Under the pieces are notes generated by a model that worked only from the letters and a program-made list of their open reading frames with translations, did not search any database and was not told the origin of the DNA. From NCBI GenBank assembly GCA_947589175.1, contig CANPZR010000051.1, forward strand, positions 1 through 11,970: 11,970 nucleotides of DNA, written 5' to 3'. A program made the position numbers and the translations under genes. The stretch's first letter is position 1. Each line of letters opens with the position of its first letter. Positions 1-5,065 of the stretch are shown here, one piece after another. Origin of the DNA: an uncultured Lachnospiraceae bacterium (GTDB taxonomy: Bacteria > Bacillota > Clostridia > Lachnospirales > Lachnospiraceae).

Positions 1-1278
1 ACGGTGAGCACGAATTTTCTGATCTGGGCGGCGTTCGCGGCGTGCATGGTCATTTTTGTATTTCCGCTGTTTCTGCTAGGGACGGTGACGCCGTCGCTCG
101 CCAAATATTCGGTGGACAGCCTGGAGGACAGCGGAAAGATTGTCGGGACGCTGGGCGCGTTTAACACGGTGGGGAGCATTATCGGCACATTTGTGCCTAC
201 CTTTATCTCGATTCCGGCTGTCGGGACGTCGATTACATTTCTGATTTTCGCGGGGATTCTGCTTGTGCTGGCACTCATTTATTTTTTCAGCGCCAGAAAA
301 GAAGCGGTCAAGGGCGGCGTGGCGGCGGTCCTTTTTCTGATCTGCTGTCTGTGCGGGAGGTCGGACAGCTTTGCGTTCTGGGAGCAGGATCTGACCTACG
401 AGGGGGAGTCTGTCTACAATTATCTGCAGGTCAGGGAAAATGACAGGAGCGTCATTTTATCTACCAATGTCCTGTTCGGCGTGCAGTCCATACGAATGAA
501 GGAGGACGGACTGACCGGCATGTACTACGACTACGCGATGGCGGCGCCGCTCATGACGGCGCGGGAGAAACCGGAGGAGTGCAGCGTGCTGATTCTGGGA
601 ATGGGCACGGGCACCTACGCGCACCAATGCCGCAGCTACTACGGCGATATGGCGATTGAGGGCGTGGAAATCGACGACAGGATCACGGCGCTTGCGCGGA
701 AATATTTCGAGCTGCCGGAGGATGTGAAGGTGACCACCTATGACGGCAGGGCGTATTTGAACGCTATCGACCGGAAATACGATGTGATTATGGTGGACGC
801 CTATCAGGATATCACGATTCCGTTTCAGATGTCCTCGGTGGAATTTTTCACACTGGTCAGGGAGCATTTGAATGAAAATGGCGTGATGGTGGTGAATATG
901 AATATGCGCGGCAACAGCGAGGGAAATATCAACCAGTATCTCGCGGATACGATCAGCAGCGTTTTTGGGGAGGTCTATACCGTGGACGTCGAGAGGTCCA
1001 CGAACCGAGAGCTTTTCGCGGGAAATAGCCCGGATATGATTGCCAATCTGAATCGGCATATCGGCGGGCTCGCCGACCGGGAGCTGTCTGCTCTGATGTC
1101 AGATGTGTCGGAGAATCTGACGGCTTATGAGGCGGGGCCTTATTTGATGACCGACGACAGGGCGCCCGTGGAGCTGCTGGGAATGAAGGTCATCGACGAG
1201 CTGATTCGCGATGAAGTGGCCTATTATAAGAAAATTTATCAGGAAAAGGGGGTGAAGGGCATCGTAGATGCCCTTTAA
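1..1278 (+). CDS. Membrane-anchored spermidine synthase-like protein (5' partial)
   Basis: The reading frame is open to the first base of the window, so the start lies upstream; the GTG at position 4 is probably internal. Numbering from that GTG, residues 5-30, 46-70, 75-96 and 104-118 are hydrophobic and look like the last membrane helices of a transporter-like N-terminal half. From about residue 130 comes a soluble spermidine synthase/methyltransferase-like Rossmann domain. It has the nucleotide-binding loop LILGMGTGTYA (196-206), the acidic GVEIDD (220-225) ending strand 2, and VDAYQD (264-269). This is the architecture of 'fused' polyamine-synthase homologues. Classical spermidine synthases carry a GGGDG loop and a catalytic D-x-x-D; here these read GMGTG and DAYQD, so aminopropyl transfer to putrescine is plausible but unproven. 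The C-terminal 100 residues are less conserved. A hairpin overlaps the stop codon. The family call is fairly secure, the substrate is not. Confidence 0.8.
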   Translation, partial: TVSTNFLIWAAFAACMVIFVFPLFLLGTVTPSLAKYSVDSLEDSGKIVGTLGAFNTVGSIIGTFVPTFISIPAVGTSITFLIFAGILLVLALIYFFSARKEAVKGGVAAVLFLICCLCGRSDSFAFWEQDLTYEGESVYNYLQVRENDRSVILSTNVLFGVQSIRMKEDGLTGMYYDYAMAAPLMTAREKPEECSVLILGMGTGTYAHQCRSYYGDMAIEGVEIDDRITALARKYFELPEDVKVTTYDGRAYLNAIDRKYDVIMVDAYQDITIPFQMSSVEFFTLVREHLNENGVMVVNMNMRGNSEGNINQYLADTISSVFGEVYTVDVERSTNRELFAGNSPDMIANLNRHIGGLADRELSALMSDVSENLTAYEAGPYLMTDDRAPVELLGMKVIDELIRDEVAYYKKIYQEKGVKGIVDAL

Positions 1279-1280
1279 AA
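1255..1280 (+). terminator. Hairpin overlapping the stop codon of the spermidine synthase-like gene
   Basis: AAGGGCATC (1255-1263) and GATGCCCTT (1267-1275) are perfect 9-base inverted arms around a GTA triloop. The right arm runs into the TAA stop at 1276-1278. The stem is GC-rich enough for an intrinsic terminator, but the following tract is only TTTAAAAA, so termination may be partial. It encodes the last residues KGIVDAL. Confidence 0.45.
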
Positions 1281-1330
1281 ATGTCCAGTTGCGCAATTCC
1301 TGTCAAAAATAAGAGGAAGTATTATATTAG

Positions 1331-1648
1331 TTATTGAGTAAGCCAGCTATAATCCTGTCTGGAATCTACTACATAATCAGCATAGACTGTATCATCTATA
1401 ATCTGGAAAATTATCATATAGCGTTTTTCAAACAGGATAAAACGGTAAACATTTCTGGGAATATATTCCCCTGTGAGCCACGGACATCGTTGTGGTAATA
1501 GCTCTAAGGAATTTGCAGCCTTTTCAAATTCGGCTGTCAGTCGTTCAGCAGCTTCGGGACTGACCTGTGCCAGAAATGCGGCGTGGGAGACAAGCATCTG
1601 CATTGCCCGTTCTGATACAATTACATGATATTTATTCTGTTGTTCCAT
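1331..1648 (-). CDS. RelE/ParE-family toxin of a type II toxin-antitoxin pair
   Basis: This 105-residue protein has the size and features of RelE/ParE toxins: an N-terminal helical pair (about 12-50), then a basic beta sheet containing NVYRFILFEKRYMIIFQI (66-83) and a final strand ending YVVDSRQDY (92-100). RelE members cut ribosome-bound mRNA and ParE members poison gyrase; the sequence alone does not decide which applies. I chose the ATG at 1646-1648 because AAGGAGG lies 9 bases upstream; the frame extends to a further ATG at 1670-1672, but that one has no comparable site. The start overlaps the antitoxin stop by 17 bases, the usual translational coupling with antitoxin first. Activity should be blocked by the adjacent antitoxin. 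The toxin family is convincing; the exact subfamily is open. Confidence 0.85.
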   Translation of the reverse strand: MEQQNKYHVIVSERAMQMLVSHAAFLAQVSPEAAERLTAEFEKAANSLELLPQRCPWLTGEYIPRNVYRFILFEKRYMIIFQIIDDTVYADYVVDSRQDYSWLTQ

Positions 1649-1919
1649 GGCCTGACGCCTCCTTGATTGCACTGCGCATCATCGCAGCGACTTCGTCAAC
1701 CGAATAGCCTTTGCTTCCATGTATCCTGTCCTCCTCAACGGATAGCAGTTCTTCACGCAGCTTCAGCATTTTTTCCCTGCGGTTGTAAGTTCCGATATCC
1801 ATAACCACCAAATCTCCCTCACCGTTCTTGGTAAGGAAAACTGGCTCTGCGGTTTTTCTACACATATCGGCAATTTCATTGTAATTCTGTCGAATTGTTG
1901 CAGATGGACGAATATTCAT
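1632..1919 (-). CDS. Phd/YefM-family antitoxin
   Basis: This 95-residue protein begins MNIRPSATIRQNYNEIADMC, followed by EPVFLTKNGEGDLVVMDIGTY (25-45). That matches the Phd/YefM fold: an N-terminal DNA-binding half with the 'pvfiTkNGe..lVvmd...y' core. The acidic C-terminal half (about 50-90) would wrap the toxin. The ATG at 1917-1919 is preferred over the one at 1944-1946 because AAGGAGG (1927-1933) sits at proper distance from it; the upstream option would add nine residues and place the binding site inside the gene. It is first in the operon and overlaps the toxin by 17 bases. It probably represses its own promoter, as this family does, and the inverted repeat at 1949-1967 is the obvious operator candidate. 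Confidence 0.88.
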   Translation of the reverse strand: MNIRPSATIRQNYNEIADMCRKTAEPVFLTKNGEGDLVVMDIGTYNRREKMLKLREELLSVEEDRIHGSKGYSVDEVAAMMRSAIKEASGHGTTE

Positions 1920-1948
1920 AACAGCACCTCCTTGATTTGCAGACATAG

Positions 1949-1967
1949 TAATATTTTACCTATATTA
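1949..1967. promoter_or_regulatory. Inverted repeat, possible antitoxin operator
   Basis: TAATAT (1949-1954) and ATATTA (1962-1967) are perfect inverted arms around TTTACCT. The right arm overlaps the -10 box of the toxin-antitoxin promoter, the position expected for an autorepressor site. The arms are only A and T, so chance is a real alternative. Confidence 0.35.
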
Positions 1968-1992
1968 TATTCACTCCTTACAATAAAGTCAA
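1964..1992 (-). promoter_or_regulatory. Sigma-A type promoter of the toxin-antitoxin operon
   Basis: Read on the minus strand, TTGACT (1992-1987) is followed after exactly 17 bases by a perfect TATAAT (1969-1964). Transcription would start near 1957, giving a leader of about 38 bases before the antitoxin ATG. Confidence 0.8.
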
Positions 1993-2019
1993 CCCTAGCC
2001 TTTTTCCGTTTCAAAATAT

Positions 2020-2050
2020 TTCGCATAATAAAAAGGGCGGTTCGCATAAT
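2020..2050 (+). repeat. Two direct copies of TTCGCATAAT, 21 bases apart
   Basis: TTCGCATAAT occurs at 2020-2029 and again at 2041-2050. The 21-base period equals two helical turns, so a regulator could contact both copies on one face of the DNA. They lie between the toxin-antitoxin promoter and the start region of the plus-strand gene at 2120. Confidence 0.5.
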
Positions 2051-2082
2051 TTGACCTTCCTTCTAAAAAAATCTGCCGATAT
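2051..2082 (+). promoter_or_regulatory. Possible promoter with a sigma-D-like -10 element
   Basis: GCCGATAT at 2075-2082 is identical to the -10 consensus known for Bacillus sigma-D (flagellar/autolysin regulon). The expected TAAA at about 15 bases upstream is missing; instead TTGACC (2051-2056) lies 18 bases upstream. Transcription from here would give a leader of about 30 bases before the ATG at 2120. An 8-base match can occur by chance. Confidence 0.35.
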
Positions 2083-2119
2083 AAAAAGTGAAGAAGTAGT
2101 AAATGGAAGGAGAGGGAAA

Positions 2120-2806
2120 ATGAGATTTGATTTTGGCGTAGCAGGTCAATCAGAAGCATACAATCCGGCAAAACAGTACCGCAGGAATGAAGGGGCGGAG
2201 AAAAGTGACAATACGAGTTTTTCAGAGATCGCGGCGGCAAAGGCGTCGGGGCGTATAGCAGGTACGAGTTTTATGGATGCGTGGCAGGCGCGATTTCCTG
2301 GATCGTATTATCATGTGATGGATGGGACAAAGATTTCACAGGAGATATGGAATAGAAATGATTTTCCTTTTGAAAAATTTTTTTCCGATTATGTAGATGA
2401 GTCCATATTGGACTGGCGTCCTTCTGGGGTCGAGCCGTCGGATTATGATTCGGCGGTGATTGCACGGAGAAGCTCTGTGGCAGGGAAAAAGGCGTTCATC
2501 GTGCATCCTGCGCTGGAAGAAAAAATGAAAAGAAATCCCGAATTGGCAGAAAAAGTAATGCGGAATACAGAAAACTGGATAGCGAGATATCCGGCCGAGC
2601 CGGGATGTTCGTATCTCGTTGAATTAAATGAAAATGGCGAGATTTCCAAGTTTTGCGTGACAGGTCCGCTAAGGATTTCTCATTCCGTGACGGAAACCGG
2701 ACGCGAAAAAGTGGAGCGATTGCATGAGAAATATGAGAAACTTGCCGCGGAAAATGCCGTAAAGCGAAAAATAGAGAGTAGACTCGAAAATATTTTGCAA
2801 GAATAG
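2120..2806 (+). CDS. Uncharacterised 228-residue protein
   Basis: The ATG at 2120-2122 is chosen because GGAAGGAGAGGG lies just upstream (from 2105); the frame extends further up to 2051, but that part has no binding site. I see no signal peptide or membrane segment. Residues 1-50 are low-complexity and polar. Residues 55-135 hold the apparent core: FPGSYYHVMDGTKI (59-72), WNRNDFPFEKFFSD (77-90), and AFIVHPALEEKMKRNPELA (125-143). Residues 192-228 are charged and likely a helix or coiled coil. The Y-H-V-M-D ... W-x-R-N-D-x-P pattern recalls clostridial proteins of unknown function (possibly DUF6033), but this is memory and unchecked. Its function is unknown. It is convergent with the AbiEi-like gene and has a sigma-D-like element upstream, so a motility- or surface-linked role is one speculative option. 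Confidence 0.75.
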   Translation: MRFDFGVAGQSEAYNPAKQYRRNEGAEKSDNTSFSEIAAAKASGRIAGTSFMDAWQARFPGSYYHVMDGTKISQEIWNRNDFPFEKFFSDYVDESILDWRPSGVEPSDYDSAVIARRSSVAGKKAFIVHPALEEKMKRNPELAEKVMRNTENWIARYPAEPGCSYLVELNENGEISKFCVTGPLRISHSVTETGREKVERLHEKYEKLAAENAVKRKIESRLENILQE

Positions 2807-2813
2807 AAAAGGC

Positions 2814-2876
2814 AAAGGGGCTTTTTTTGCAGGGAATTTTACAACATTCAATAAATTCCCTGTACCTAGCTCCTTT
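2814..2876. terminator. 63-base imperfect palindrome between convergent genes
   Basis: Outer arms AAAGGGGCT (2814-2822) and AGCTCCTTT (2868-2876) pair with one mismatch. Inner arms CAGGGAATTT (2830-2839) and AAATTCCCTG (2853-2862) pair perfectly around a 13-base loop. T-rich runs lie at 2822-2828 and 2873-2879. It sits 7 bases after the stop of the plus-strand gene and 3 bases after the stop of the minus-strand gene, so a shared bidirectional terminator is the simplest reading. A small palindromic repeat element is the alternative. Confidence 0.6.
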
Positions 2877-2879
2877 TTC

Positions 2880-3497
2880 TTATGATGAAAGCAGTTCTGA
2901 ATATTCGCGAATAGAGCGTTCTATCTGAAAGATTTTGGCATATTCTAACAGGCGTCTCCGGTTAGTGTCCCTGTTGGAAAAGTATTCGTGCATTGCCTGA
3001 AGATAGAGCTGCCTGTCAATTTTATCCCGTCTTTTTACCAGATCAATGATGCACCTTTCTTTGTTGTAAAGGCGGACGGGGTTCCCTTCCGGCGTGTTAG
3101 CCTGCGTAATTCCCACATTCCATTTATCAGTGGAAATATAATGAAGCCTGATATGAGGATTGTCTCTTTTAATCAGAGAAGCGTTAAATCCCTGCGGTAC
3201 AGTAATGTCCCATAGGTGAGGTGTGCGGTCGGACATATCCCACAGAAAAAGCGCCGTACCATAGGAAAAGATGAGTTTGGGACTCCGCTGCTGGAGGATT
3301 TGCATTTCATCAGGAATCTCGTCGGAATAGTAGTAGATTCCATGTGCTTCTTTGGTGAGAAAACCTCCATTTATGAGGGAGGGAATCATTGTTCGGTTGA
3401 TGCCGCAGCTTTCAATCTGGGCGGTAGTAATCATGCCGCCGTTTTTCTCTGCCAGATTTTTCATTTGTTTGATTCTTTTTTCTTTTTGTGGAGACAT
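2880..3497 (-). CDS. AbiEi-like winged-helix antitoxin/regulator, apparently without its toxin
   Basis: This 205-residue protein resembles the antitoxin half (AbiEi) of type IV abortive-infection systems. Residues 1-60 form a winged helix-turn-helix: KNLAEKNGGMITTAQIESCG (13-32), then RTMIPSLINGGFLTKEAHGIYYY (35-57), with the typical 'G.l.r...GiY' wing. Residues 70-160 are the second domain, with FSYGTALFLWDMSDRTP (77-93), ITVPQG (98-103) and the conserved NKERCIIDLVKRRDKID (145-161). The ATG at 3495-3497 is preceded by a strong AGGAGGTGG. In canonical systems the AbiEii nucleotidyltransferase toxin follows directly; here the downstream side is a palindrome and a convergent gene, so no partner is present. 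It may be a solitary DNA-binding regulator, an orphan antitoxin, or part of an unrecognised pair. Low GC relative to 3715-6535 suggests acquisition. The family assignment is good, the role uncertain. Confidence 0.82.
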   Translation of the reverse strand: MSPQKEKRIKQMKNLAEKNGGMITTAQIESCGINRTMIPSLINGGFLTKEAHGIYYYSDEIPDEMQILQQRSPKLIFSYGTALFLWDMSDRTPHLWDITVPQGFNASLIKRDNPHIRLHYISTDKWNVGITQANTPEGNPVRLYNKERCIIDLVKRRDKIDRQLYLQAMHEYFSNRDTNRRRLLEYAKIFQIERSIREYSELLSS

Positions 3498-3531
3498 TCT
3501 ACCACCTCCTCGTATAAACTTTTATGCGTTA

Positions 3532-3560
3532 ATTATATAATATTAAAGTAAAAAAGTAAA
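3532..3560 (-). promoter_or_regulatory. Promoter of the AbiEi-like gene
   Basis: On the minus strand, TTTACT (3560-3555) is followed after 17 bases by TATAAT (3537-3532). The leader would be about 28 bases and contains the strong ribosome binding site. Confidence 0.6.
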
Positions 3561-3637
3561 GATATAAATTTATTTAAATGTGTATTCATATTTGGGCAGT
3601 CAAGAACTTTATAGCTTTCCTATATAAGAAGCTTCAC

Positions 3638-3667
3638 TTGCCAGACCTATGGAATAAGTGGTATAAT
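3638..3667 (+). promoter_or_regulatory. Promoter of the TIM barrel-kinase fusion gene
   Basis: TTGCCA (3638-3643) and TATAAT (3662-3667) are separated by 18 bases. A transcript starting near 3674 would have a leader of about 40 bases to the ATG at 3715. I see no other promoter between here and xylB, so this one may drive 3715-7415 together. Confidence 0.65.
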
Positions 3668-3714
3668 CTATACTGTGATTATCAAAAGATCCAGATAGAG
3701 AAGAGGTACGAGCC

Positions 3715-5004
3715 ATGAGGGAAATATTATGTTCTACCGGCGCGCTTATCACGAGCAGAAATAACCGGGATTATCGTCTGCTGACGGAAATAACGCCGCG
3801 GATCGCGTGCGATGGCTTTGAGTTTTTGATGTACAATTCATGGTATCCGATGTGGGAGCAGATTGCCAGCGAGCTGTCTGATAAAGTGCGGATTCCGGTT
3901 TTTCATGCGGATAAAGAAATCGGCGAGATAATCAGCCGCGGCGGTAATGAGCGGGCGCGGGAGCTGTTTGAAATCAACTGCAAGCTGGCGCGGCGTCTGG
4001 GGGCGGAAAAGCTGGTGCTGCATCTATGGGGCGGTCCGGCGTCGGACGGCCATATAGAAAATAACATAAGTCAGTATGTCGTTTTAAAGGACATAGCGGA
4101 GCGGTACGGCCTGCTCTTAACCGTGGAAAATGTGGTGTGTAACAGGGAAAATCCTTTGACGCATTGGAAGCGGCTGGCGGAGATGGATTCGAATGTCGCG
4201 TTTACTTTGGATGTGCGGTTTGCCAGTTTCCATGATCAGCTCGATTTGGTTTTTACGGATGAATACAAGTGGCTGTGGGAGGGCGCGGTACAGCACATAC
4301 ACATCAGCGATTACTGCGGCGGCCGGATGGAGTGGGACAAATTGAGATATTGCCTGCACCCGGGGGAAGGAAACATAGATTATGGGAAACTTGCGGCGAA
4401 TTTAGCGCGCGTGAATTATGACAATACAATTACATTGGAATCCACATCGGTTCTGCCGGGCGGAGATATAGATTTTGAAAAATTGGACGCCAGTCTGGGA
4501 AAGATATCAAAATGGCGGCGTCAAATGGCAAAAGTCTTTCTTATTTGTGGGAAAATATGCTGTGGAAAAAGCGTATACGCCAAGCGGCTGCAGGTGGAGA
4601 ACAAGGCGGTCATACTGTCTGTCGATGAGATCATGCTTTCGCTATTTGGACTATATGCCGGTGAGAAGCACGATGAATACACCGAGCGGATACAGAAGTA
4701 TCTGTTTGAAAAATCCCTTGAAATTGTTGAGACCGGCACGAGCGTAATTCTTGACTGGGGATTTTGGACAAGGGAAAAGAGGGACTGGGCACGAGAGTTT
4801 TACAAGAGCAAAAATGTAGAGTGTGAATTTCACTACATAGACATCCGCGATGATGTGTGGAGAGAACGCGTTGAAAAGCGAAATCAGATGGTGGCATCGG
4901 GAGAAACGACTGCCTATTATTTAGATGAGAACCTAGAAGCTAAATTTATGTCCCTGTTTGAAATGCCGGAGAGGGCTGAAATGGATGTGTGGGTCAGCGA
5001 ATAA
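3715..5004 (+). CDS. Fusion of a sugar isomerase/epimerase TIM barrel to a P-loop kinase-like domain
   Basis: This 429-residue protein has two complete domains. Residues 1-265 resemble sugar phosphate isomerases/epimerases of the xylose-isomerase-like/AP endonuclease 2 barrel. Candidate metal and catalytic residues are H64 (VFHADKE), H103 (LHLWGG), E138 (TVENV), D166 (TLDVRF), H194/H196 (HIHISD), the HPGEG loop (215-219) and E242 (LES). Residues 271-429 form a small ATPase/kinase of the AAA_33 or zeta-toxin/nucleoside-kinase-like type: Walker A GKICCGKS (279-286), SVDE (302-305), VILDWGFW (344-351), and an arginine-rich lid-like stretch WRERVEKRN (382-390). There is almost no linker. The start has AAGAGG 8 bases upstream. 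The kinase half begins at an internal in-frame ATG (4525) with no clear ribosome binding site, so a single fused chain is likely. xylB follows after 61 bases, pointing to sugar handling: the barrel may isomerise a sugar and the kinase may phosphorylate it or another small molecule. The substrate is unknown. Confidence 0.82.
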   Translation: MREILCSTGALITSRNNRDYRLLTEITPRIACDGFEFLMYNSWYPMWEQIASELSDKVRIPVFHADKEIGEIISRGGNERARELFEINCKLARRLGAEKLVLHLWGGPASDGHIENNISQYVVLKDIAERYGLLLTVENVVCNRENPLTHWKRLAEMDSNVAFTLDVRFASFHDQLDLVFTDEYKWLWEGAVQHIHISDYCGGRMEWDKLRYCLHPGEGNIDYGKLAANLARVNYDNTITLESTSVLPGGDIDFEKLDASLGKISKWRRQMAKVFLICGKICCGKSVYAKRLQVENKAVILSVDEIMLSLFGLYAGEKHDEYTERIQKYLFEKSLEIVETGTSVILDWGFWTREKRDWAREFYKSKNVECEFHYIDIRDDVWRERVEKRNQMVASGETTAYYLDENLEAKFMSLFEMPERAEMDVWVSE

Positions 5005-5065
5005 AGAATGTGTAGTGCGACAAGATGTTTGAGTAAACTATGTTTGCGCGGAAATGAGGTGTACT

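Noticed and set aside
457..1059. 200-residue open frame on the minus strand
   Set aside because: Antisense shadow of the spermidine synthase-like gene, with a histidine-rich low-complexity translation.
1289..1296. TTGCGCAA palindrome after the first gene
   Set aside because: An 8-base palindrome is too short and isolated to call an operator.
5054..5065. Upstream ATG for xylB at 5054
   Set aside because: It would add four residues before the canonical xylulokinase N-terminus and would bury the GAGGTG ribosome site inside the gene; ATG 5066 fits better.
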